A stretch of DNA of 64,000 nt from Caproiciproducens sp. NJN-50 (GTDB lineage: Bacteria > Bacillota > Clostridia > Oscillospirales > Acutalibacteraceae): assembly GCF_004103755.1 (NCBI RefSeq), contig NZ_CP035283.1, positions 496,001-560,000 of the forward strand, in the 5' to 3' direction. A model generated the notes under the pieces. It saw only the letters and a list, made by a program, of their open reading frames with translations, was not told the DNA's origin and did not search any database. Shown piece after piece: positions 53,617 through 61,815 of this stretch (positions are counted from its first letter, which is position 1; the number at the start of each line of letters is the position of its first letter). The position numbers were made by a program, and so were the translations under genes.

Positions 53617-54341
53617 CTGCGTCGTTCGACTATGACAGTTGCCGGCCCGTGTATAACATCTATTCGGAAGGTCAGGACAAGGAATGGACCTTATTAAGCT
53701 CTTCTGAAGTAAAATCCGAGGCCACACAGAATTTTGCCGCGCGTTCCGGCCTGGTTTCCAATGAAATCCCCGTTTTGACATTCCAATTGACCCACATGCA
53801 TCAGTTTATGAAAGCAGTCCAGGAAAAAGGCTATCAGTTCCGCGAGAATCGGAGGGAAGCCCACCGCAGTTACGATATTACGGACCGGAACGGCAATGTG
53901 GTGGGTTATATCGGGAAGGACAAAAAAGTTTCAATCGTCTCGGATGACAAGCGGATAAAGCGATCTCTGTCCGGCGCCTACTTTGACACGAATCCAGACA
54001 ACAGAAATTTATTGCCCGGCTTTTTCGAAAAATTAAAGGAGAGGCTAAAGGGAATTGGAATGGCCTTGAAAGTGGTTTTTACGCCAAAGGGACGCCACTA
54101 TGCCATTCATAACCGGCGCGACCAGGAAATTGCAACAGTCAACGAAAAGCACAGGGTTTTTTACAACAAGTACGCATCCGCGGAGGAGAGGGCCAGGATT
54201 GATGAGATGGTGGAAGAATTGAACTCGGCGCTCGGATTCAATGAGCAGCCGGATTTAAAACAACAAAAAGAACCCATATCAGCCGCGACACCCCAAGAAC
54301 TAGGTCCAGAAAGAAGGCTACGGTTAACTTTAGGGAATTAA
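53617..54341 (+). pseudogene. Unidentified conjugative-element gene, 3' fragment
   Basis: An open frame continuing from LTASFDYDSCRPVYNIYSEG to a stop at 54341, at least 230 residues without a credible start (a GTG at 53649 has no ribosome binding site). Charged, with NRNLLPGFFEKLKERLKGIG and two short repeats of a Y-D-I/H-Y-A-I-x-x-R-x-G/D pattern (RSYDITDRNGNVVGYIGKDK; HYAIHNRRDQEIATVNEKHR). That repeated layout resembles LURP-one-like beta-barrel repeats, but I cannot assign a family with confidence. It was probably joined to the VirB4 fragment by deletion. Confidence 0.5.
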
Positions 54342-54349
54342 GACCTTTT

Positions 54350-54425
54350 ACCAGGATAACTCAGTGGTATGATAGAGCAGTCTCAAAACTTGCAGGATGG
54401 CGGATTCGACCTGCAAAACTGGAAT
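54350..54425 (+). other. tRNA-like relic
   Basis: AACTCAGTGGTA (D-arm-like), a 7-base loop CTCAAAA in an anticodon-like position, and GGCGGATTCGACC (T-arm-like) occur in the right order within 76 bases. The stems do not pair well and no clean acceptor stem is visible, so it is not a working tRNA. tRNA genes are common attachment sites for mobile elements. Confidence 0.3.
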
Positions 54426-54665
54426 AGAAAATTCGCGAACGCGCTTGAAAGAATAGAAAACCGGACTTATTTCCTCAAGTTAAAACAGTCCGGAAACTAC
54501 ACGAATGGAGTAACTAGATGGAACACAGCGAACATTATTGGCCTACCTGTATCGCTTTCCCTTTCGATGAGCCCCGTAAACAATGCACAAAAAATAGGGG
54601 GCAAATTTGGAAAATAAACTATTGAATTTTACCAAAACAATTGTTAAACTAAAAACAGTAAAAAA

Positions 54666-54679
54666 TGCAAACGATATCA
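54666..54679. promoter_or_regulatory. LacI-type operator upstream of its own gene
   Basis: TGCAAACGATATCA, a near match to the two tandem sites before the following operon; it lies 14 bases before the LacI-type start, suggesting autoregulation. Confidence 0.6.
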
Positions 54680-54693
54680 TAGGAGAAAAACGG

Positions 54694-55686
54694 ATGGTGA
54701 CCCTGAAAGATGTTGCAAAGCTGGCCGGTGTTTCTCCCTGCACAGTTTCAAGGGTATTGAGCCGCAAGGCGCCCGTGCAGGAAAAGACCAGGCAGCGTGT
54801 TCTGGAAAGTATTAAGGAACTGAATTATTTTCCCAATTTATCTGCCAGGGCGCTGAAAGAGGGAAAAACGAAGACGATTGGATTCTTTATCCCCAATCTT
54901 CAGAATCTGATTTATCCGATCCTTGCCGTTGCGATTCAGGCCGAGGCGTGGAAGCATGGGTATTCGGTCATCTTCTGCGATACGCAGGAAAGCCAGAAAA
55001 TTGAAAAAGAATATGTGGAGAAGCTGAAAGGGACTGCGGTTGACGGTTTCATTTTTTCCACCTCGCTGGTGGGGAAAAACAGCAGAACCATCCTGAGCCT
55101 GAAAGAAGAGGGCTACCCGGTGGTTTCCATTATGCGTGACAACGACGTTACGACGAATACATTTGTTTCAGATAATAAATACGGCGGCTATCTGGCCGCC
55201 CGGTATCTGATAGAAAAAGGGCATCGAAACATCGCGACGGTCTATGGGAATCCGCTGCTTGCTCTGTACCCTCAGCGGACGGAAGGATTTTACGAAGGCT
55301 TGGCCAGATCCGGCATGGAGCCGAATCCGGATCTGGCCTGGCAGTGTGACTGCAAGCAAAAATACGAAGTGCAGCGTCTGGTTGCTCAAAAGCTGAAGGA
55401 AGGGTACCGGCCGGATGCCATTTTTGCCCAAAGCGACCCGATTGCGATCGACGTTAAGATCGCGATCACATCTTTTGGACTGAAAGTCCCGCAGGATATC
55501 GCTGTGATTGGATTCGACAATGTGGGCTATTCCGAAAATTTCGACCTGACCACGGTGGAGCAGCCGTTCATTCAAATTGCGAACGATGCGACGGCCCATT
55601 TGATCGACATCCTGGAACAGCGCGCCAGCCCGGTGCAGCCGGAAAAAGTTTATCCCGTGCGGATCATTGAGCGGGGCAGCGCCTGA
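54694..55686 (+). CDS. LacI-family transcriptional regulator
   Basis: A 330-aa repressor. N-terminal helix-turn-helix VTLKDVAKLAGVSPCTVSRVL, hinge helix around ALKEGKTKTIGFF, then a periplasmic-binding-like effector domain (residues about 60-330) containing RDNDVTTNTFVSDNKYGGYLAA, AIFAQSDPIAIDV and DIAVIGFDNVGYSE. The ATG at 54694 follows AGGAG. An in-frame ATG at 54607 is rejected for lack of a ribosome binding site. It precedes the aroE-like/TRAP operon and is flanked by the same operator motif on both sides, so it probably represses itself and that operon. Confidence 0.9.
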   Translation: MVTLKDVAKLAGVSPCTVSRVLSRKAPVQEKTRQRVLESIKELNYFPNLSARALKEGKTKTIGFFIPNLQNLIYPILAVAIQAEAWKHGYSVIFCDTQESQKIEKEYVEKLKGTAVDGFIFSTSLVGKNSRTILSLKEEGYPVVSIMRDNDVTTNTFVSDNKYGGYLAARYLIEKGHRNIATVYGNPLLALYPQRTEGFYEGLARSGMEPNPDLAWQCDCKQKYEVQRLVAQKLKEGYRPDAIFAQSDPIAIDVKIAITSFGLKVPQDIAVIGFDNVGYSENFDLTTVEQPFIQIANDATAHLIDILEQRASPVQPEKVYPVRIIERGSA

Positions 55687-55738
55687 TGGAAAGAAGAACT
55701 CCCGGATGAGTTTTCCGAAAGAAGAATATCCGGGTAAA

Positions 55739-55766
55739 TGCAAACGTTATCATGCAAACGTTATCA
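55739..55766. promoter_or_regulatory. Tandem LacI-type operators
   Basis: TGCAAACGTTATCA at 55739-55752 is repeated without a gap at 55753-55766. Each has the AACGTT core of LacI-family sites. A third, diverged copy precedes the regulator gene. Confidence 0.75.
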
Positions 55767-55821
55767 TGGCAAAATAAGTGTAAAAACTTATTTCAATATT
55801 TTATTTTTGGAGGATTTATGT

Positions 55822-55959
55822 ATGAAAAGGAAACGGCCGACCATTCAAACGGTGCCCATGATGGAGTACGGCGGCTATATTTTCAGGCGAGCGCCGAATG
55901 AGGCGTCCGCGACGAAAACACATTTCATGAGGAGAAGGCACTGTGGAACGAATCGTTAA
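55822..55959 (+). CDS. Small ORF (45 aa) between operators and the aroE-like gene
   Basis: A basic 45-residue frame (MKRKRPTIQTVPMMEYGGYI at its start) with GGAGG 8 bases before the ATG. It overlaps the start of the next gene by 17 bases, so it could be a leader peptide coupling translation, or the head of a decayed gene. No family recognised. Confidence 0.35.
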   Translation: MKRKRPTIQTVPMMEYGGYIFRRAPNEASATKTHFMRRRHCGTNR

Positions 55960-56833
55960 TGCAAAGACCGGACTTTATGCCATTTTAGGCGACCCGATTG
56001 AACATTCCATGTCTCCCGTCATTATGAACAAGGCGTTTCTCAGAAACGGGATGGACCGCGTGCTTGTTGCAATGCGCTGCAATACGGAGAATGTGGACTG
56101 TGTCATGAAGGCGCTGCGCAGCATCGATTTGAAAGGCTATGTGGTCACCATGCCTTTGAAGGAACGGATGAGCGGCTACCTTGACGGGCTGCGGGATGAG
56201 GCGGCGATTACCGGAGCGGTCAACTGCATCTGCAATGAGAATGGAAAGCTGATCGGATACAACACCGACAGCATAGGCTTTTGGAACGCCGTCATGGAAA
56301 AGAACACCGCCCGTAAGGCCATCCGCAAGGTCTTTGTCCTGGGAATGGGAGGGCTTGCCAAGGCGGTGGTCGCACAGACGGCTCTTCAGGGCGTAACCGA
56401 CATCGTCGCAACCAATCATATGGAGGAAGAAAGGTTTGTCAAAAGCTTTCGGGATTTTTTGGACCGCCTGAAAATCAAAATACCGGAAGCGACGGTCCGG
56501 ATGATCCCCTGGGATCTTGCGGCGTGGCGGAACGAACTGGAGCGTTCGGACCTGATTGTCAACGCTACGTCCAACGGCATGAACAACCATGGCGACCTGG
56601 AGCAACAGTTCCCCTATGAAGCCGTGGAGCCGGACAGCATTTTTTTCGATGCAATTTACAGCCCGCTGAGGACCCGGTTCCTGGAGTCGGCGCAGCAGAA
56701 GGGTCATGTGATCGTGGAAGGCCTCAATCTATTGGTTCATCAGGGGGTGTGCGCCTTTCAGATCTGGACGGGCAAGGATGCCGATCCGTCGGTGATGTAT
56801 CAGGATGCGTTCAATTTCATCCTGCATGGTTAG
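55943..56833 (+). CDS. Shikimate/quinate dehydrogenase-family protein
   Basis: A 296-aa AroE-fold dehydrogenase. Substrate-binding segment HSMSPVIMNKAF (AroE: SxSPxxHN, here His is Met), catalytic Lys in VVTMPLKERM, catalytic Asp in YNTDSIGF, Rossmann loop LGMGGLAKAV, NATSNGM, and C-terminal GLNLLVHQGVCAFQIWTG. The catalytic Lys/Asp pair is kept, so it should oxidise or reduce a hydroaromatic alcohol/ketone at C3. It starts at a GTG (55943) with GAGGAG upstream. Placement in a LacI-controlled operon with a TRAP transporter and redox enzymes argues for catabolism rather than aromatic amino-acid synthesis; quinate, shikimate or a relative is the suggested substrate. Confidence 0.8.
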   Translation: MERIVNAKTGLYAILGDPIEHSMSPVIMNKAFLRNGMDRVLVAMRCNTENVDCVMKALRSIDLKGYVVTMPLKERMSGYLDGLRDEAAITGAVNCICNENGKLIGYNTDSIGFWNAVMEKNTARKAIRKVFVLGMGGLAKAVVAQTALQGVTDIVATNHMEEERFVKSFRDFLDRLKIKIPEATVRMIPWDLAAWRNELERSDLIVNATSNGMNNHGDLEQQFPYEAVEPDSIFFDAIYSPLRTRFLESAQQKGHVIVEGLNLLVHQGVCAFQIWTGKDADPSVMYQDAFNFILHG

Positions 56834-56897
56834 AAACAGCGGCGGGCATCCGGATGAACAGAACAAATTAAGAAAAAACGAATTTAGGAGGATTATC

Positions 56898-57959
56898 ATG
56901 AAAAAGATTTTAGCGGCGATCCTTTCGGCAGCGATGATTTTTTCTCTGACTGCCTGCGGCGCGTCCTCTGCTTCATCCGCCGCCGGCGCTTCTTCGGCTT
57001 CCAGCGCGGGCGCAAGCAAAGCAAGCGGCACGGGCAAGGCGAAATATGTTTTAAAGCTGGGAGACTCCCAGGCTGAGACCCATCCTCAGAGCAAGGCGTA
57101 TCACTGGTTTGCAAACCGTGTTTCCGAGTTGACGAACGGGGAAGTCGAAGTACAGGTGTTTGTCAATTCCGCACTGGGAACTCAGGCGCAGTGCGTGGAA
57201 GGCCTCAGCCTGGGAACGGTTGAGATCGCAAAGAATATGGCCACCGGTTTTTCTACCTATGTTCCGGAAATCCAAATTTTCGACCTGCCGTATATGTTTA
57301 AAGACAAAGAGCACTTCTTGAAGGTGCTGGACAGCGATATCGGCGCGCATTATTTAAACGACGTGCTTGGTAAGGCCGGCCTTGTCGGGCTGTGCTATTT
57401 TTACGCGGGGTCCAGATGCTTTTACACGACCCGGAAAGTGGAGAAGCTGGCCGATCTGAAAGGCATGAAAATCCGTGTGCCCGACGGTCCGATTTACCAG
57501 GACATGTGTAAAGCGTTCGGCGCTTCCGGAACCCCCATACCCATGGGCGATATTTATACCGCCTTGCAGACGCATGTGGTTGACGGCGCTGAAAACGCCA
57601 CGATTGTGTATGATACGTCGAAGCATTACGAACCGGCGACTTATTTTCTTGAGGACGACCACATTATGACTCCGGACATTGTCGCGATGAGCAAAAGCTA
57701 CTTGGCTTCCCTTCCCGAGGCGGACCAGAAGGCGATTCTGCAGGCCGGAAAAGAAATGGCCCAGGAAGAACGCAAACTGTGGGATGCGCAGGAAGCGTCT
57801 TCGCTGCAGGTGATGAAGGATCATAAGGTAACGATCACAAAACCGACGGATGCGCAATTGGCGGAATTCCGCAAAGCGGCGCAGACGGTCTGGAGCAAAT
57901 ATGAGAGCGTCGTTGGAAAAGAATGGATCGATAAGGTCCAGGCCATGCAGAACAGCTGA
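56898..57959 (+). CDS. dctP: TRAP transporter substrate-binding lipoprotein (DctP), set 2
   Basis: A 353-aa DctP-family protein with lipobox SLTAC, Ser/Ala-rich linker, then KLGDSQAETHPQSKAYHWFA. The KIRVPDGPIYQDMCKAFGAS segment holds the Arg that pairs with the ligand carboxylate, and VVDGAENATIV follows. The ATG at 56898 has AGGAGG upstream. It sits in the aroE-like operon, so its ligand is probably a cyclic or hydroxylated carboxylate; this is inferred. Confidence 0.9.
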   Translation: MKKILAAILSAAMIFSLTACGASSASSAAGASSASSAGASKASGTGKAKYVLKLGDSQAETHPQSKAYHWFANRVSELTNGEVEVQVFVNSALGTQAQCVEGLSLGTVEIAKNMATGFSTYVPEIQIFDLPYMFKDKEHFLKVLDSDIGAHYLNDVLGKAGLVGLCYFYAGSRCFYTTRKVEKLADLKGMKIRVPDGPIYQDMCKAFGASGTPIPMGDIYTALQTHVVDGAENATIVYDTSKHYEPATYFLEDDHIMTPDIVAMSKSYLASLPEADQKAILQAGKEMAQEERKLWDAQEASSLQVMKDHKVTITKPTDAQLAEFRKAAQTVWSKYESVVGKEWIDKVQAMQNS

Positions 57960-58044
57960 GGTTTTCATCCGACCCGAAAATAGAAATGGCCATAGGCGTT
58001 TCCGGCTTTTCGGAAGCGCCCATGGCCGGAATGGAGGAATTACG

Positions 58045-58530
58045 ATGGTCCGCTTTTTTAAAGGACTGCGCACGTTTGAAACGTCCGTCACGGTGATCAC
58101 GATGATGGCCTTTACCGTCGTAGGCTTTCTGCAGGTGTTTTTCCGGGTGTTCCTGAAGAGCCCGATCAGCTGGTCCGAGGAACTCTGCCGCTATCTGTTT
58201 ATCTGGTCGACCATGCTGGGCGCGGTGCTTGTGTCCGCGAACGACGAGCATTTCAAGGTCGATATGCTAGTCAATCTGTTTCCCGAAAGGATCCGGTCGG
58301 CCAGCAGATATTTTTCCTATCTGCTGGTCACGGTGTTCTCTGTGGTCCTGATCTTTTTCGGGATCAAGCTGATGATCGTCAACCATATCAGGGTTTCCGC
58401 CGCTCTCGGCATCAATATGAGTTATGTTTATCTGATTCTGCCGCTGAACGGAGCTCTCGTGATTCTTCATGTTCTGGAAAGCATCTATCTGGAACTCACG
58501 AAGAAACGGAAAGAGGTCGTATCATGCTGA
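58045..58530 (+). CDS. dctQ: TRAP transporter small membrane subunit (DctQ), set 2
   Basis: 161 aa, four membrane segments, family motif PISWSEELCRYLFIWSTMLG. GGAGG precedes the ATG at 58045; a longer in-frame reading starts inside dctP and is rejected. The stop overlaps the dctM start. Confidence 0.9.
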   Translation: MVRFFKGLRTFETSVTVITMMAFTVVGFLQVFFRVFLKSPISWSEELCRYLFIWSTMLGAVLVSANDEHFKVDMLVNLFPERIRSASRYFSYLLVTVFSVVLIFFGIKLMIVNHIRVSAALGINMSYVYLILPLNGALVILHVLESIYLELTKKRKEVVSC

Positions 58531-59795
58531 CGGTTTTTATTATCATGTTTGCGGTCATGCTGCTGGGCGTTCCGATTGCCTATGCGATCGGCGCGGCGGC
58601 CGGGTTTGGAATGCTGACGATCGGGCATGTTCCGCTGACCATTGTCCCTCAGACCATGTTCGGCATGCTGGATACGTTTGCCCTGCTTGCGGTCCCCTTT
58701 TTCATTCTGGCGGGGAATCTGATGGACAAGGGCGGCATCTCCAAAAAGCTCATCGATCTGGCGAGCTGCATTGTCGGGCATATCCGGGGCGGCCTGGGCA
58801 TGGTGTGCATCCTCGCGTGCATCCTGTTCGGGGCGATTTCCGGCTCCGGCGCGGCCGCGAGCGCCGCGATCGGCTCCATCACGATCCCTTCCATGAAAGA
58901 GAAAGGATACGACAAGGAGTTTGCCGGCGCGATCACCGCCGTTTCCGGCCCGCTGGGGATCATCATCCCGCCCAGCATCGTGATGGTCATCTATGCGATG
59001 ACCGCGAACGTGTCCGTCGGGGATATGTTCCTGGCCGGCTATATCCCGGGAACGATTCTGGGAATTGCCATGATGGCTGCGGTATACCTCATTGCGAGGA
59101 AAAAACACTATCCCGCGGGCGAACGTCCCACTTTGCGCGGATTCGTGCATTCCTTCCTGGATTCCATCTGGGCTCTGTTAATGGTTGTCATTATCATCGG
59201 CGGCATTTTCTCCGGGCTGTTCACGGCGACCGAGGCGGCCTGTGTCGCGGTTGTTTATGCGCTGCTGGTCGGCATGTTCGTGTATAAGGGGCTGAAGCCG
59301 AGGGACCTTCCGGATATCTTCAAAAGGAGCGCGGCCACTTCCGCCGCCGTCATGTTCTGCGTTGCCGCCACGAATGTTCTGGCCTGGCTGCTGACCAACG
59401 AGCAGCTGCCACAAAAGGTTGCGGCCGCGATGGGAGCCGCCGTGCACAGCAAGGTCCTCATTCTGCTGATGGTCAATGTGATTTTCCTGATTCTCGGCAT
59501 GATCCTGGACTCCACGCCGGCCATTATCCTGGCCGTGCCGATCCTCCTCCCGATCGTGACGCAGTACGGGGTCGACCCGCTGCATTTCGGACTCATCACG
59601 ACGGTGAATCTGGCCATTGGCATGAGCACGCCGCCGGTCGGCATCACCCTGTTCGTTTCGTCCGGCATCGCGGGGACCTCGCTTACGAAAATGGTGAGGC
59701 CGATGCTCCCGATCTGGATCACGATGTTCGCGATCCTGATGCTCATCACATTTATCCCGGAAATTTCACTCGCCCTGCCGAATTTGTTCCACTGA
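58524..59795 (+). CDS. dctM: TRAP transporter large membrane subunit (DctM), set 2
   Basis: 423 aa with about 12 membrane segments and DctM motifs LLAVPFFILAGNLMDKGGIS, GAISGSGAAASAAIGSITIP, PLGIIIPPSIVMVIYAM and NLAIGMSTPPVGITLFVSSG. Overlaps dctQ by 7 bases. Sodium-coupled carboxylate uptake with its DctP and DctQ partners. Confidence 0.93.
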   Translation: MLTVFIIMFAVMLLGVPIAYAIGAAAGFGMLTIGHVPLTIVPQTMFGMLDTFALLAVPFFILAGNLMDKGGISKKLIDLASCIVGHIRGGLGMVCILACILFGAISGSGAAASAAIGSITIPSMKEKGYDKEFAGAITAVSGPLGIIIPPSIVMVIYAMTANVSVGDMFLAGYIPGTILGIAMMAAVYLIARKKHYPAGERPTLRGFVHSFLDSIWALLMVVIIIGGIFSGLFTATEAACVAVVYALLVGMFVYKGLKPRDLPDIFKRSAATSAAVMFCVAATNVLAWLLTNEQLPQKVAAAMGAAVHSKVLILLMVNVIFLILGMILDSTPAIILAVPILLPIVTQYGVDPLHFGLITTVNLAIGMSTPPVGITLFVSSGIAGTSLTKMVRPMLPIWITMFAILMLITFIPEISLALPNLFH

Positions 59796-59808
59796 GGATT
59801 ACATATTT

Positions 59809-61815
59809 ATGGAAACACTGGATTTTTTCTCAAGGGAAATTCCCTTGTTCTCTTTCAATACCATCATTGTCGGAAGCGGCTGCTCGGCTTTGAACGGCGC
59901 GGATACCCTGTACGACCTTGGCGTGCGCGATATTGCGATCGTCACGGAAGGAATGAAAATGGGCACGTCCCGCAACACCGGCTCCGACAAACAGACTTAT
60001 TACAAGCTTTCCCTTTCCGGGGCGGACCCCGACTCTGTCGCCGATATGGCGGAAACGCTGTACGGCGGGGAATGCATCCAGGGGGAGACCGCTTTGGTCC
60101 AGGCGGCGCTTTCCACCCGGTGCTTTTTCAAGCTGGTCAATATGGGGGTCCCTTTTCCCCACGATGAATTCGGCCAGTATGTCGGGTATCGGACGGACCA
60201 TGACGCCTCGCAGCGGGCCACTTCCTGCGGGCCCCTGACCTCGAGAAAGATGACGGAGAGGCTGGAAAGCGCGGTTCGGGAGAAAAAGATCCGCGTCTTT
60301 GACGGATACCGTATCGTGCGCCTGCTGACGAAAGAAAAAGACGGAGAGAAGTCGATTGCCGGAGCCGTGGCGGTTCAGGCCGATTCCGGCGGCCAGGAGT
60401 TGCGCTTTATTCTGTTTGAATGCGAAAATGTCATTTACGCGACGGGCGGGCCGAGCGCCGTCTATTTCAGCAAGGTGTATCCGGAAAGTCAGACCGGTTC
60501 GCACGGAGCGGCCCTCCTCTGCGGGGCGAAAGCCTGCAACGTGACGGAGTGGCAGTACGGAATCGCGTCCACAAAATTTCGATGGAACCTTTCCGGAAGC
60601 TATCAGCAGGTTTTGCCTCGCTATTTCTCGGCCGGTCCGGATGGAGAGGACCCGAAAGAATTTTTGCGGGACTACTTTGCCTCTCCGGAAGAAATGCTGA
60701 CGGCGGAGTTCCTGAAGGGCTATCAATGGCCGTTCGATCCCAGAAAACTTTCCAGAGGGGGCTCCTCGCTGATCGATCTGGCGCTGTTTGTGGAAACGAA
60801 GATCCGGGGGAGACGCGTTTTTCTGGACTACACGCAAAATCCCTCCGCGGCGGCACAAAGGGACGGGACCTTTGATTTTTCCCTTCTTTCGGAGGAGGCT
60901 TATTCTTATCTGAAGAAGTCGGAAGTCCTGTTCGGCACGCCGGTCCGGCGCCTGATGAAAATGAATCGTCCGGCGTATGAGCTCTATCGGGACCATGGGA
61001 TCGACCTGGCAAAAGAGCCTGTGGAAGCGGCGGTTTGCGCCCAGCATAACAACGGAGGACTGTGCGCCGGGCTGTGGTGGGAATCCAACATCAAGGGGCT
61101 GTTTCCGGTCGGGGAGGCGTGCGGCGACTTTGGGGTTTACCGTCCCGGGGGGACCGCGCTGAACGCGACGCAGGTCGACTCGCTGAGGGCGGCTCAATAC
61201 ATCCGCGCGAAGCGCTCCGGCCTTTGCCATGACAGGCCGGAATTTCTGGCCGCCACAAAGAAAGAGCTCTCCGGGCTGTTTGAGCTCTGCGGCCGGATCC
61301 GGTCGAAAAGCTCGCAGAAGAAGGATTATCGGGTCCTTCGGGCCAAATATCAAAGGGAAATGGATGAATGCGGAATGATGATCCGCAGCGAAGAAAAGAT
61401 TTCCAGGCAGATTGAAAAGTGCCGCGGCTACCTTGAAAATCTGGGTCTGGATACGGAGGCGGACTCCCCGGAGGAGCTCCGCGAAGCTTTGATCAATCAG
61501 GATATTCTGATCACGCAGATCGTGTATCTGACCGGAATGCTGGAATATATCCGGTCCGGAGGGAAATCGAGGGGTTCGTATCTGATTCAGCGGGAGGAGC
61601 TGGATTTGTCTTCCTGCAAAAACGACGGAATCCCCGTGCAGCTCGACAACGGAGCGAAAAAGGACGTCATTCAGAAGGTCTGGCTCCGCGAAGGGAAAGT
61701 ATGGACGGAGGAAGTGGCCAGAAAGCCGGTTCCGCAAAAAGACACATGGTTTGAGGTTGTATACAGGGATTATCTTTCCGACCGGATCATCGGGAAAGGA
61801 GAAAAGGTGGAATGA
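59809..61815 (+). CDS. FAD-dependent flavoprotein, fumarate-reductase/aspartate-oxidase superfamily
   Basis: A 668-aa flavoprotein. N-terminal dinucleotide fold IIVGSGCSALNGADTLYDLG (about 19-38), a GTSRNTGSDKQTYYK FAD loop, VIYATGGPSAVYFSK (about 205-219), and C-terminal FAD motif GLFPVGEACGDFGVYRPGGT followed by ALNATQVDSLRAAQ. A middle substrate domain with EWQYGIASTKFRWNLSGSYQ is unlike fumarate reductases I know, and the usual His/Arg active-site motifs are not evident. No signal peptide or FMN/heme domain, so it is soluble and cytoplasmic. Its stop overlaps the next gene by 4 bases. Probably oxidises or reduces the imported ring compound together with the downstream reductase. Confidence 0.75.
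   Translation: METLDFFSREIPLFSFNTIIVGSGCSALNGADTLYDLGVRDIAIVTEGMKMGTSRNTGSDKQTYYKLSLSGADPDSVADMAETLYGGECIQGETALVQAALSTRCFFKLVNMGVPFPHDEFGQYVGYRTDHDASQRATSCGPLTSRKMTERLESAVREKKIRVFDGYRIVRLLTKEKDGEKSIAGAVAVQADSGGQELRFILFECENVIYATGGPSAVYFSKVYPESQTGSHGAALLCGAKACNVTEWQYGIASTKFRWNLSGSYQQVLPRYFSAGPDGEDPKEFLRDYFASPEEMLTAEFLKGYQWPFDPRKLSRGGSSLIDLALFVETKIRGRRVFLDYTQNPSAAAQRDGTFDFSLLSEEAYSYLKKSEVLFGTPVRRLMKMNRPAYELYRDHGIDLAKEPVEAAVCAQHNNGGLCAGLWWESNIKGLFPVGEACGDFGVYRPGGTALNATQVDSLRAAQYIRAKRSGLCHDRPEFLAATKKELSGLFELCGRIRSKSSQKKDYRVLRAKYQREMDECGMMIRSEEKISRQIEKCRGYLENLGLDTEADSPEELREALINQDILITQIVYLTGMLEYIRSGGKSRGSYLIQREELDLSSCKNDGIPVQLDNGAKKDVIQKVWLREGKVWTEEVARKPVPQKDTWFEVVYRDYLSDRIIGKGEKVE

Larger units (their letters stand above)
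52215..54341 (+). mobile_element. Relic of a Tn1549-like integrative conjugative element
   Basis: Fragments of VirB6/TrbL-like, PrgI and VirB4 genes in the order typical of clostridial conjugative elements, then a fragment of an unidentified gene. No integrase, relaxase, coupling protein or complete VirB4 is present. The element is a dead remnant beside an IS. Confidence 0.75.
54342..54693. other. Right edge of the accessory island
   Basis: About 350 bases without a credible gene. It contains a tRNA-like relic (54350-54425), an inverted repeat CCGGACT-19-AGTCCGG (54461-54493), then the promoter region of the LacI-type gene. Confidence 0.5.
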
